This document shows positions 24,014 to 30,909 of a DNA stretch of 48,072 bases, piece after piece. The notes below the pieces were generated by a model. It was not told the DNA's origin and searched no databases. It saw only the letters and a list, made by a program, of their open reading frames with translations. The stretch comes from UBA10133 sp964528565 (lineage in GTDB: Bacteria > Patescibacteriota > Microgenomatia > UBA1400 > MFAQ01), in assembly GCA_964528565.1 (NCBI GenBank), contig CAZGSP010000061.1:1-48072 (forward strand), read 5' to 3'. Within the stretch, counting starts at the first letter, position 1, and the number at the start of each line of letters is the position of its first letter. The position numbers and the translations under genes were made by a program.

Positions 24014-24378
24014 ACCAACCTAAACCTTTCGTACTTTGGGTTACCTCCTTTTGGAAAATATAAAAACCCTTTCCCGTGTGGCATTACCCATCGTGGTAGC
24101 CAGTAAAGCCTGCTAATCGCGAATTCGTCGTCCAAGACAAGTACGACAAAATCATCAGCGAAGCACCTCTCAAACCTGGTGAAGTTTATTTGGAAGAAAC
24201 CCCCCTTTCTTAACTTTCGTGTTTTTACTTCTAGTCTTCTTGTCTTCCCCTCAGTCGGTACCCGAACATCATAGGAGCGTTTTCCTGGTTCTGTACCTTT
24301 GAATAAATTTTTAATAATTTCCTGACCCAATACCCCAAGGTAGTAGGCTTTTCTTTTCTGTAGTGTGGTTTGTTTCAT
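24010..24378 (-). CDS. PD-(D/E)XK nuclease-like protein
   Basis: A 122-residue protein with the pattern of a small PD-(D/E)XK fold: an N-terminal helix AYYLGVLGQEIIKNLF (Glu20), Asp37 in SYDVRV, then RRLEVKTRK giving Glu50-Val-Lys52, followed by strand-rich sequence FFQINFTRF and DDFVVLVLDDEFAISRLYWLP. Archaeal-type Holliday junction resolvases and restriction or anti-restriction nucleases share this. It could resolve replication intermediates of the element. It is the last gene of the leftward operon. The fold is inferred from motif spacing only. Confidence 0.5.
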   Translation of the reverse strand: MKQTTLQKRKAYYLGVLGQEIIKNLFKGTEPGKRSYDVRVPTEGKTRRLEVKTRKLRKGGFFQINFTRFERCFADDFVVLVLDDEFAISRLYWLPRWVMPHGKGFLYFPKGGNPKYERFRLV

Positions 24379-24416
24379 TGTTTTTATGTATGGTTAGTGG
24401 TCATGTACCCCAGAAG

Positions 24417-24716
24417 TTATTGAGAGACCGTGTTACAAGCCTCTCCCAGCCCTACCATTGATTTTTCTATGAGGTCGTAAACTTTAATAATTGTTTTCTC
24501 CATGTCTTTAAGCTGGGAAACTTTCTTGGCATTCTTTTTGAAGAGAATTTCAGCTAAATACTCAAAAAGATTGGCAAGGTTTGGGTGGTACGTTCTTTCG
24601 GACCATTCAATGTCCCCGTTTCCTCGAACTCTTTTATGGGTTGCCAGAATCCACTGGTATTCGTCCACCAGAACGGCGAACTTTGGTTTTTTTGACTCGA
24701 AAATGATTTTTGTCAT
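24417..24716 (-). CDS. Hypothetical phage-type small protein
   Basis: A 99-residue protein, MTKIIFESKKPKFAVLVDEY..., with predicted strands at the N-terminus and a long amphipathic helix (HPNLANLFEYLAEILFKK, then SQLKDMEKTIIKVYDLIEK). Its start overlaps the preceding stop by 4 bp (ATGA). The layout resembles small phage accessory proteins of unknown function. It lies between the zinc-finger protein and the nuclease-like gene in the replication operon, so a DNA-metabolism role is possible. Confidence 0.65.
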   Translation of the reverse strand: MTKIIFESKKPKFAVLVDEYQWILATHKRVRGNGDIEWSERTYHPNLANLFEYLAEILFKKNAKKVSQLKDMEKTIIKVYDLIEKSMVGLGEACNTVSQ

Positions 24717-25156
24717 TTGTTTTTAGTATTGGTTTTGATAGTTTCATTTTTCTTCAGTTCCCGAACCTTATTCATGTACTGCCTCATGTAAATTCTTCTT
24801 TTCTCCCTTTGCTCCTCATTTCTTCTTTGGTAAATCAGTCTCAACAATGCCCGTCGATTAGCTACGCGACACTCCTCACACAGAATCTTTCTGAATTCTC
24901 TAGGTTTGCCACAGCGACAAAGTTTTTCTGTGAGAGAAGACTTTCTGTAGGCTTTTTGGTATTCCATGATGTGCTCGTGGTTTTTGGCAAGGTAGATTTT
25001 CCTTTTTTCCTTCAGCTCCTCCTTGTGCTTTAATTGGTAACGTTTGTTTGTCTCTTGCTTCCACTTCTTTTCTTTCTTGGTTCGACACTCCTCACAGAAA
25101 TGCTGATATGGCTTGCTTTGGAATGTGTGGTGGCAGGATGGGCAGGTTTTTTCCAT
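24713..25156 (-). CDS. Basic protein with two Cys-cluster zinc fingers
   Basis: A 147-residue, very Lys/Arg-rich protein. The first cluster is CPSCHHTFQSKPYQHFCEEC, the second CRCGKP...CEEC, each followed by a charged helix (KEKKWKQETNKRYQLKHKEE and RLIYQRRNEEQREKRRIYMR). This tandem layout suggests an internal duplication and nucleic-acid binding. It follows the replication initiator by 15 bp. It lacks the His-Asn-His residues needed for an HNH nuclease, so I do not call it one. Confidence 0.65.
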   Translation of the reverse strand: MEKTCPSCHHTFQSKPYQHFCEECRTKKEKKWKQETNKRYQLKHKEELKEKRKIYLAKNHEHIMEYQKAYRKSSLTEKLCRCGKPREFRKILCEECRVANRRALLRLIYQRRNEEQREKRRIYMRQYMNKVRELKKNETIKTNTKNK

Positions 25157-25171
25157 GGTTTTTAATAATTT

Positions 25172-26014
25172 TTAAAATCTTTCTTTTAGCCAGTCGTGTT
25201 GTTCTCCACGTCTCAGCCAGTTGTTTAGATACGCTTGGTAATTTTTTACGGTCTTACCTTCCGCTTCCAGGTAGTCGTAAGCTTTCTCCCCTTCCGTGAC
25301 TACGTCGTTAACTTCCATTTGGTAGACAATCGCCAAGTGTTCTAGTTCCTCATCGGGGATATTTTTGAGCCATTCCTTGTTTCCAGTTCCCGCTAATCGC
25401 GAATTGGGGGTGTCTGTATCTGAAGCTTCTACCTCTCCTACGTTATCTACGTTACTTACGTTATTTACATAAATACTTTTATTACTGATTACTTTGTTTA
25501 CCTTGAGAGAGAAACCTAAAGAAACACCCCTTATGTAGGCACGAATTCGTTTCACCCATGAAACAGACTGTTTCACCCATGAAACGGCAGGCACGAAATC
25601 CATGTAAAGAAAACTGTCATTTTGTGCGTAGTCCGTTTCACCTATGAAACGGAAGGCTTCCATAAATAGTTTCTTGTTACTTGCTCTGTGGCAGAATAAA
25701 TCAAGTGCGTCTGTGGGAATTAGCCGACCATTATCTAAGCGCAAGACTAGACCAACAGCGATAAGTTTGTTCACATCTCTTGAGATTGACGGCTTACTTC
25801 TTCCGCTCATTTCTGACAATTCGTCGTATGACTCTCTAACCTCAAGCCAGTCAATTTTTCTACAGTCCCACACGGCGAGCGTGAGAAGTAATTCCCAAAT
25901 AATGAACTCGCCCTCTGACAAGCTTTTTTCTTTTTTAACTGTCCATCTACTTCGTGGCATGGGTTGCCAACCTTTCAAACTGTTTTTATTGGTTATCTTT
26001 CTCCAGTTACCCAT
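25172..26014 (-). CDS. Winged-helix replication initiator/helicase-loader-like protein
   Basis: A 280-residue protein with an N-terminal winged helix-turn-helix (about 30-110; ESYDELSEMSGRSKPSISRDVNKLI, then VGLVLRLDNGRLIPT) and a C-terminal phage primosome-type module EGEKAYDYLEAEGKTVKNYQAYLNNWLRRG, as seen in lambda O/DnaD-type replication proteins. The middle (about 120-200) is low-complexity and is encoded by repeats: three GTTTCACC[C/T]ATGAAAC copies give VSWVK-like repeats and four 9-mers give the VNNVSNVDNV stretch. This is the arrangement expected of an origin embedded in the initiator gene. It is preceded, with an 8-bp overlap, by an HTH gene. Confidence 0.65.
   Translation of the reverse strand: MGNWRKITNKNSLKGWQPMPRSRWTVKKEKSLSEGEFIIWELLLTLAVWDCRKIDWLEVRESYDELSEMSGRSKPSISRDVNKLIAVGLVLRLDNGRLIPTDALDLFCHRASNKKLFMEAFRFIGETDYAQNDSFLYMDFVPAVSWVKQSVSWVKRIRAYIRGVSLGFSLKVNKVISNKSIYVNNVSNVDNVGEVEASDTDTPNSRLAGTGNKEWLKNIPDEELEHLAIVYQMEVNDVVTEGEKAYDYLEAEGKTVKNYQAYLNNWLRRGEQHDWLKERF
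25439..25474. repeat. Four tandem AT-rich 9-mers (possible DNA unwinding element)
   Basis: Tandem 9-mers TACGTTATC, TACGTTACT, TACGTTATT, TACATAAAT lie head to tail, with further AT-rich sequence to 25500. They sit 75 bp from the iteron-like repeats, inside the initiator gene. Confidence 0.55.
25549..25650. repeat. Three iteron-like 16-bp repeats, proposed replication origin
   Basis: GTTTCACCCATGAAAC at 25549-25564 and 25570-25585, and GTTTCACCTATGAAAC at 25635-25650. Each is itself an inverted repeat (GTTTCA/TGAAAC). The first two are offset by 21 bp, two helical turns. AGGCACGAA also occurs twice beside them (about 25537 and 25589). Confidence 0.6.
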
Positions 26015-26246
26015 TTAAGTTCTCCTTTCTCAAGGTAACTTTTTTACTTAGTTCCCCAGGTATTTTTTCCATGGTAATGAAGCCAGCTCTTTCTAATCTT
26101 TTGAAGGCGGCGTTTACATCCTGTTTTCTCGCCCCTAAGTCATCAGCTAGTCCAGACTGTTTACCGTTAAAAACTTCTTCACTTCTGAGAATATCCAGGA
26201 TTGTTCTTTCTATCCAACCTAATTTTTTTGGTGTGTTATAAACCAT
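26007..26246 (-). CDS. Winged helix-turn-helix protein
   Basis: A 79-residue DNA-binding protein: WIERTILDILRSEEVFNGKQSGLADDLGARKQDVNAAFKRLERAGFITMEKIP is a compact winged HTH (quoted in parts: QSGLADDLGARKQDVNAAFK is the recognition region). It is first in the leftward replication operon, overlapping the initiator start by 8 bp. It is a candidate repressor acting on the palindromes in the adjacent control region, or a partner of the initiator. Confidence 0.7.
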   Translation of the reverse strand: MVYNTPKKLGWIERTILDILRSEEVFNGKQSGLADDLGARKQDVNAAFKRLERAGFITMEKIPGELSKKVTLRKENLNG

Positions 26247-26517
26247 TTTGTATTTGTGTTAATAAATATTTTTGGAAGAAGTGGGGAGGCACAACCCATC
26301 CCCCACTCTTCCGATTGAGGCCCAAATGACTCATCAACATTTGGTAAAGCTAAAAAAATTAGCTCTTCAAGCAACTCTGTTTTTCCAATCCAGTAGCGGG
26401 ATAAGGAAATTCAAATTTGTTTGAAGAGCTTTTTAGTAAAGTCTCTTTAACCTGTAATAAGGTTTAACAGGTTAAAAAGAGCTTGTCAATACCCTAATGG
26501 ACCTGTAGTCTATTCTT
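26247..26517. promoter_or_regulatory. Divergent control region of the element with three inverted repeats
   Basis: This 271-bp gap separates the leftward replication operon from the rightward early operon. It holds a hairpin GGAAGA..GTGGGG/CCCCACTCTTCC (26274-26312), an inverted repeat AGCTCTTCAA/TTGAAGAGCT (26361-26370, 26421-26430), and TTTAACCTGT/ACAGGTTAAA (26446-26455, 26467-26476). A further ACCTGTA (26501-26507) overlaps the -10 box of the excisionase-like gene. Confidence 0.6.
26483..26511 (+). promoter_or_regulatory. Leaderless promoter of the excisionase-like gene
   Basis: TTGTCA (26483-26488), 17 bp, TAGTCT (26506-26511), then 6 bases to the ATG at 26518. An ACCTGTA half-site matching the upstream palindrome overlaps the -10. 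Confidence 0.55.
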
Positions 26518-26757
26518 ATGGTAAGAGGAAAACCCAAAATACAAATCAGTTTAGAAAACAGATTGGCATTAAAACCAGGCATGTTGTACACCAGTAAGGA
26601 ATTAGGAGAAATATTTCGAGTTAGTTATAGTTCCGTCAAGAGGATAGTAAGGTCTGGTCTTATAAGTTTTTCTGTTGTAGGCAAGAGAAAAAGATTTTCG
26701 ACCGAAGATGTTATAGATTTTCTATCAAAAATTACTAAGGTTGGAATCATCGATTAG
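26518..26757 (+). CDS. Excisionase-like helix-turn-helix protein
   Basis: A 79-residue protein with the HTH_17/excisionase pattern: MLYTSKELGEIFRVSYSSVKRIVRSGLISFSVVGKRKRFSTEDVIDFL. In parts: YTSKELGEIFRVSYSSVKR is the helix-turn-helix and GKRKRFSTEDVIDFL the wing and closing helix. Such proteins serve as directionality factors for integrases or as small regulators. It is the first gene of the rightward operon under an operator-rich promoter, the right place for a lysogeny or excision switch. It may act with the serine recombinase 3.5 kb away. Confidence 0.75.
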   Translation: MVRGKPKIQISLENRLALKPGMLYTSKELGEIFRVSYSSVKRIVRSGLISFSVVGKRKRFSTEDVIDFLSKITKVGIID

Positions 26758-26765
26758 CAACGCCC

Positions 26766-27137
26766 ATGCCTAACAAACTCGACGAATACTTAGCCAGTGA
26801 AGCCCAGAGTCAATTCTCAGACTCCAAAAGACAAATTATTGAGAGTACCCGCCTGGGCAAGTCGGTTATGTCTCCCAGGGTTGAAGAACTCTACCGCCAA
26901 GGACTAGAGAAAGTCCGCTCCGTTTTTGACTGTGAATATTGTAAACAACCTTACCTCGAAAGGAACTCCAAAAGACAACCACATCTGTGCCCTGGATGTG
27001 AGCCAGGAAGAGACACAATAACCACATATTTAAGAAATAACAAGAAAGCCCACCTCACACAAGAAGACTGTGACAACATCAAAGCCAGTAAGACTGTGCG
27101 CCGTGGTCCTTTCTATTACGGAAGGAAACCCAAATGA
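26766..27137 (+). CDS. Zinc-ribbon protein, function unknown
   Basis: A 123-residue protein: a helical N-terminal half (MPNKLDEYLASEAQSQFS...), then FDCEYCKQPYLERNSK and LCPGCEPGRD forming a CxxC/CxxC zinc ribbon, and a basic C-terminus (GPFYYGRKPK). It starts 8 bp after the excisionase-like gene and ends overlapping the next start by 4 bp. Similar zinc ribbons recur in the last gene of this operon. Confidence 0.65.
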   Translation: MPNKLDEYLASEAQSQFSDSKRQIIESTRLGKSVMSPRVEELYRQGLEKVRSVFDCEYCKQPYLERNSKRQPHLCPGCEPGRDTITTYLRNNKKAHLTQEDCDNIKASKTVRRGPFYYGRKPK

Positions 27138-27286
27138 TTAAACCACTACCTAAAAAAACATTCTCGCCTACAAAAGAACAACTACAACAACTCCAAGAAC
27201 TGCTTGGGAATATGGCTAAGATAACGCTCAAGGCGGACAAAATATTAATTGAGCTAGATAAAATTCAGTTGAGATTAGAAAAGTAA
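27134..27286 (+). CDS. 50-residue coiled-coil protein
   Basis: A short gene whose ATG overlaps the upstream stop (ATGA). It reads MIKPLPKKTFSPTKEQLQQL and continues as one Leu-rich amphipathic helix (LQELLGNMAKITLKADKILIEL) to the stop. Its tight packing between two overlapping or abutting genes and its regular heptads support a real coding sequence. Confidence 0.6.
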   Translation: MIKPLPKKTFSPTKEQLQQLQELLGNMAKITLKADKILIELDKIQLRLEK

Positions 27287-27288
27287 CT

Positions 27289-27606
27289 ATGACCCAGACT
27301 ACATCAAACTGTATCACCTCGCTATATCAATCAGTTGTCGAAGTTTCATACCAAGCCTTAGGCACCAAGCTCTCAATAGATTATCCCGAAACTCACAAAA
27401 AGAGCTTTGAACAAACCCTCAAAATTGTTGACACTTTAGGATTACCTTTAACAGACGATATTATCCAAAGTGAGAGAAGGTTCCTTGAGGCGGAAATAGA
27501 AAAGCGCTACCCTGGTCAACTCGAGGCATTGACCAAGAAGCTGGATAAGCTTATTACCTCCGAGATATTTCCTGTTGAAGTAATAAAGAAGTACAAAAGT
27601 AAATGA
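27289..27606 (+). CDS. Hypothetical helical protein
   Basis: A 105-residue, mostly helical protein (NCITSLYQSVVEVSYQALGTKLSIDYPETHKKSFEQ in part: SLYQSVVEVSYQALGTKLSI). No family is recognised. It starts two bases after the preceding stop and overlaps the next start by 4 bp. The early operon context suggests a role in element regulation or replication. Confidence 0.6.
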   Translation: MTQTTSNCITSLYQSVVEVSYQALGTKLSIDYPETHKKSFEQTLKIVDTLGLPLTDDIIQSERRFLEAEIEKRYPGQLEALTKKLDKLITSEIFPVEVIKKYKSK

Positions 27607-27869
27607 CCGAAGCCAACAGATTAAAGATACTTAATCTTAAAAAGCTTATTTCCAACGTTCGTCAGTACGGTGCCCTGGACTTAGAGGAAGGACTTGACCG
27701 TCTTGAGGAAGCAATAAACAACATGGACACGTTAAATGAGAAAGTGCCCGAGGAGAGGATTAGCGATGTACTGGACTCCACGGAAATAGTCGCGGTAGAG
27801 TTGCTCAAGCAGGCCAAGAGAATTCACACCTATGCCAAACAACAACGCTTAGATAATAGATTAAAATGA
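27603..27869 (+). CDS. Hypothetical helical protein
   Basis: An 88-residue charged protein predicted to be nearly all helix (LDLEEGLDRLEEAINNMD, then DSTEIVAVELLKQAKRIH). It overlaps both neighbours by 4 bp (ATGA junctions). No family is recognised. Confidence 0.6.
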   Translation: MTEANRLKILNLKKLISNVRQYGALDLEEGLDRLEEAINNMDTLNEKVPEERISDVLDSTEIVAVELLKQAKRIHTYAKQQRLDNRLK

Positions 27870-28345
27870 AACGAGAAGACAAGTCAGCCCTTTATGCTTT
27901 GGACCTATTTCAAAAAGCGTGGGACAAGCTAGATGAGGAGGAAATGCACAGCGTTAAGAAGCTCCCGCGTACCAGATACACCCCTCGTATAATTCCTCAA
28001 CACAGAACTTTGTCCGACGTCATTCTTGCCCTTCGAGGTTACAAAGACTATGCCTCTCTAGTAGAAATAATCCCTGCCTTTAAGTTTTTAATAGTTAATG
28101 GATGGGGTATCCGAAAATGCCATGTGTGTGGTCGTGGAGCATTCTGCCATACGACCATGAATCCTGTTATGTGTGCAACGTGCCAGAACCTTGAAGAGAA
28201 AATCTTAAAAGAAAAACCAAGAGCCAAAGTGGCAAGAGAGCTGAGGCGAATGAGGAAGCTTACTGAATTGTCTTTACAAGAAGCTATTTTGTTGGATAAA
28301 CCGAAGTATAGCGTTCCGCCTGTTAGTGCCGAGGTGATTGAGTAG
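27866..28345 (+). CDS. Zinc-finger protein, last gene of the early operon
   Basis: A 159-residue protein with an N-terminal helical part, a central region with WGIRKCHVCGRGAFCHTT and VMCATCQNLEEK (a CxxC/CxxC zinc ribbon), and a basic helix (KPRAKVARELRRMRKLTELS). It has a DNA- or RNA-binding look. It closes a run of six small genes joined mostly by ATGA overlaps. No family is recognised. Confidence 0.6.
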   Translation: MKREDKSALYALDLFQKAWDKLDEEEMHSVKKLPRTRYTPRIIPQHRTLSDVILALRGYKDYASLVEIIPAFKFLIVNGWGIRKCHVCGRGAFCHTTMNPVMCATCQNLEEKILKEKPRAKVARELRRMRKLTELSLQEAILLDKPKYSVPPVSAEVIE

Positions 28346-28786
28346 AATTTGACCCTGGTTCAAAAAGTTTCTTTTGCGGAAGTGTTGTTTGTCCTGTGCG
28401 TAATTTGGTTGTTGGGTGGTCCTGAACTAACCGCCTGTTTTGGTGGATAAGAGACTTTCTTATCTAAGTATTCCAGAAACCCACGCCTACCCATTCACCT
28501 CGGGAATACTTTCACCCCGTATGCGTTCACCTTTCCCTCCCCACCCTAACAACATCCCCACAGAACAAGAGAATATAAAAACAAAATCATCCCGTCTGGG
28601 AGTGGGGGTTTCCTAAGAAGTCACACCCGCCATGCACAAAAGGTTCTTAAGGGGTTATATATACTATCCTACGGGCATGGTCGGTAAACCACTTTTTGAA
28701 GACCTAAAATATTTTTTCCAACACCACACCCCCTTTACAGCAAAAAGTCGATTTAAGAAAAGTTGCCAAAATTTTCCAGTGAATTT
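28346..28786. other. Gene-free interval between convergent operons
   Basis: No convincing gene is present. A short hairpin GATAAGA-GACTT-TCTTATC (about 28446-28464) could help terminate the early operon, though no T-run follows. An open frame from 28632 on the plus strand reads antisense into the YHYH gene and looks non-coding. Confidence 0.4.
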
Positions 28787-29386
28787 TTACCCCTTCCTAC
28801 TTAATGCCCAAACAGTTGCAATACCGCCACCCACTAAGACCAACGCCAGTAAGTCTCCTGAACTATCCTCACTTGCACTTTGGACTTCTGGTGTCGGAGT
28901 AATTAAGCGTGTAGGTGTTGGTGACGGCTTTACCCACTTAGGAACATCAATCGTCCAATAAGCAATCTCAGACCAATATCCACCCATATTCGCTTTTATA
29001 TTGACGTACCACCTGCCTGGTGCAATATTTCTAAATGTATATTCACTAGAAGCCGTGTCTGGATTAGGTCCAGGGTTACCGCCAGCGGTCTTGCTTATGG
29101 CGATACTGTAACTCAAGGCAGAGGTGTCGCCCCAGTCCATTTTTACATCATATAAAGCTTCGTCTTCGTGAGGGAAAAAGGTGTGGGTTCCTTGCCCTAC
29201 AGGGTTCTTTGGAGCTACAGGTGCCACATAACCTCCGTAACTTCCACCATTATGGCAATGATATTCTCCGTAGCAGTAACTCGTATAGCAGTTGTGGCAA
29301 CCTGAACTATCCGTTCGTCCAGAATGCGCCGAAACTGATGAGGCTAAGACAAAAAACAAAATAGGAATTAAAAGTAGTTTTTTCAT
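28787..29386 (-). CDS. Secreted YHYH-like protein with C-terminal anchor
   Basis: A 199-residue exported protein starting MKKLLLIPILFFVLASSVSA, a clear signal peptide. The mature part opens with HSGRTDSSGCHNC...YGEYHCHNGG, the Cys/His-rich YHYH-type motif of small secreted proteins. A fibronectin-III-like beta domain follows (YDVKMDWGD...YTFRNIAPGRWYVNIKA), then a Pro/Thr-rich linker and a C-terminal hydrophobic segment (LLALVLVGGGIATVWAL) ending SRKG, a likely membrane anchor. The ATG at 29386 overlaps the upstream stop (ATGA). A longer frame to 29416 adds residues before the signal peptide and is less likely. Confidence 0.7.
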   Translation of the reverse strand: MKKLLLIPILFFVLASSVSAHSGRTDSSGCHNCYTSYCYGEYHCHNGGSYGGYVAPVAPKNPVGQGTHTFFPHEDEALYDVKMDWGDTSALSYSIAISKTAGGNPGPNPDTASSEYTFRNIAPGRWYVNIKANMGGYWSEIAYWTIDVPKWVKPSPTPTRLITPTPEVQSASEDSSGDLLALVLVGGGIATVWALSRKG

Positions 29387-29862
29387 TCTAAAGTAATACC
29401 TTCGTAATCGGCCCATTCTTCTAAAGCTTCGTCGATGTCACTTTCGTCAACCTGAAAAGTCCAATAATCCCCATCGTCACTATCATCGTACCCGTCAGCT
29501 TCCCCATCACTATTTACTTCCGCTCCAATATTTACATATCCTCCATTAGGAAAATAAAGAGTTTCGATATCTCCACTGCTTATGTCGGCGTCTAGTGTGT
29601 AACAGTTTCCAGAGTTGTCAGAACAAGCTTCTACTGTGTAGGTCCCATCTAAATAATCTTTTATGTCGTCCCAGTTATCGGAAAGAGCGTCGTATCTATC
29701 CACTGTTTTTTGTGCATCATAAGAGTCGTTGTACGAATCGCTGTAATCCGCCCCACTCCACGAACCGCCCGAGTTTCCACTCCCATATAATCCAATGACG
29801 ATAAAAAATCCAACTACAATCCAGCCTATTATTTGTCCAAATATTTCTTTAATCTTATTCAT
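29383..29862 (-). CDS. Membrane-anchored, strongly acidic surface protein
   Basis: A 159-residue protein with one N-terminal helix (IIGWIVVGFFIVIGLYGSG) and an exterior domain rich in Asp, Ser and Gly. NSDGEADGYDDSDDGDYW resembles Asp-rich calcium-binding loops. Two Cys (EACSDNSGNCYT) could form a disulphide. It starts 3 bp after the nuclease gene and overlaps the YHYH gene. No family is recognised; calcium binding is inferred from composition. Confidence 0.65.
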   Translation of the reverse strand: MNKIKEIFGQIIGWIVVGFFIVIGLYGSGNSGGSWSGADYSDSYNDSYDAQKTVDRYDALSDNWDDIKDYLDGTYTVEACSDNSGNCYTLDADISSGDIETLYFPNGGYVNIGAEVNSDGEADGYDDSDDGDYWTFQVDESDIDEALEEWADYEGITLE

Positions 29863-29865
29863 TTT

Positions 29866-30909
29866 CTATATTGACTCACACGCAATCCCATCATCAACCT
29901 TGACGCCGTCAAGCTTCATGGGGTCATTGGTGGCAGTAAAACCACAGCAGTTAAAAAATGTTTGAGCTTCGGAATGAGATGAGAAGTCAGAACAGTCTCT
30001 ATCTGGTGAAGAACAAGAGTATTTACAGGAACCCCCTGAAGTAGCAGGAGCGTTTGTGGGTGCGTTATTAGTTGTCTTGGTAGGTGTGGGGGTAGCTACA
30101 GGACAAGCGTCGTCTGCCCATAAACCTTCTTTATTTTCTTCAGCCGTCCTCTGCGCTTGTTTGTAAATATCACGGTATTTATAAGGGGTGTTGTAAGTGT
30201 ACTCATGGGCGTAACCGTATTCAATCATAGCTTTGCCAAAGTCCTCTCTTCCATCGGCAACCCAGACATACCTCAACAACCTGCTGTATTTATCTCGCTC
30301 TCCCTGTGTCGGGTCGGCTTCGAGCAATACAGTTTTATTGTTCCCCATTACTTCTTTAGCAAAATCAGAGGCCTCTTTTCCAAAACATTCAACAGGTTTT
30401 CTGGGGTCAACCACTTCAGGGGTGTCTATTCCGATTATTCTAATTCTTTCAGTTTTTCCATTTATCTCAACATCAATAGTGTCACCATCAACAACCTTCA
30501 CCATCTTGGCTTCTGTTTTGGTACTTGAGACTTCGGTGGTTGGTGTGACTTCTGGTCTTGTTTCAGCTTGTACTGCGGGGCTGACAGAAATGGTTGTTGT
30601 GGGTGTAACCTCGGTCTTCTCAACAGGAGGAGTGCTGATTGGACTACTCGGAACATTACCCATAAAGGCAAAGCTTAAAACGACACCCGTAATCACTTTC
30701 GCCTTGGTTGAGAGGGCAATGGGTTTCTTGAGGCTTAACAGGTATTTAGAAATTCTTTTCTCTATTGGAGGAACCAACAACGCTGTTACAAGTAAACCCA
30801 GAAGACCCGCTAGAGGTGAGGTTGGAAAGTAAACAATAGCCGAGAGTAAAAAGAAAACACCACCAACCCATCGCAAGAAATTTGTTGACCAAAAAATGGT
30901 TTTTTTCAC
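29866..30909 (-). CDS. Membrane-anchored thermonuclease (SNase) with Excalibur domain
   Basis: A 347-residue surface nuclease. Two N-terminal hydrophobic segments (about 10-48 and 70-84) and a Thr/Pro/Val linker precede a staphylococcal-nuclease domain (about 137-270). KVVDGDTIDVEI, RIIGIDTPEV (catalytic Arg and Glu) and RDKYSRLLRYVWV (second Arg) are all kept. The C-terminus CSDFSSHSEAQTFFNCCG followed by DPMKLDGVKVDDGIACES is an Excalibur calcium-binding domain. The start is a GTG at 30909. It leads a three-gene exported operon and would degrade extracellular nucleic acid, for scavenging or antagonism. Confidence 0.85.
   Translation of the reverse strand: MKKTIFWSTNFLRWVGGVFFLLSAIVYFPTSPLAGLLGLLVTALLVPPIEKRISKYLLSLKKPIALSTKAKVITGVVLSFAFMGNVPSSPISTPPVEKTEVTPTTTISVSPAVQAETRPEVTPTTEVSSTKTEAKMVKVVDGDTIDVEINGKTERIRIIGIDTPEVVDPRKPVECFGKEASDFAKEVMGNNKTVLLEADPTQGERDKYSRLLRYVWVADGREDFGKAMIEYGYAHEYTYNTPYKYRDIYKQAQRTAEENKEGLWADDACPVATPTPTKTTNNAPTNAPATSGGSCKYSCSSPDRDCSDFSSHSEAQTFFNCCGFTATNDPMKLDGVKVDDGIACESI

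Noticed and set aside
24713..25156. HNH endonuclease
   Set aside because: The Cys pairs and basic helices look similar, but the required His and Asn residues of the HNH motif are absent.
24112..25405. 14-bp repeat GCTAATCGCGAATT at 24112-24125 and 25392-25405
   Set aside because: A single 14-mer repeat in 15 kb is close to chance expectation, and the copies are in unrelated frames with no other shared context.
25549..25650. Iteron-like repeats as a CRISPR array
   Set aside because: Only three short repeats with unequal spacing (5 and 49 bases between copies), inside a coding gene, with no cas genes.
28632..28961. Plus-strand open frame of 109 codons
   Set aside because: It overlaps the 3' end of the YHYH gene antisense; the overlapping part is a low-complexity shadow of that gene, and no ribosome site or coupled neighbour is seen.
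30233..30832. Plus-strand open frame of 199 codons
   Set aside because: It is antisense to the thermonuclease gene and is Ser/Thr/Val-rich as expected of a shadow frame.
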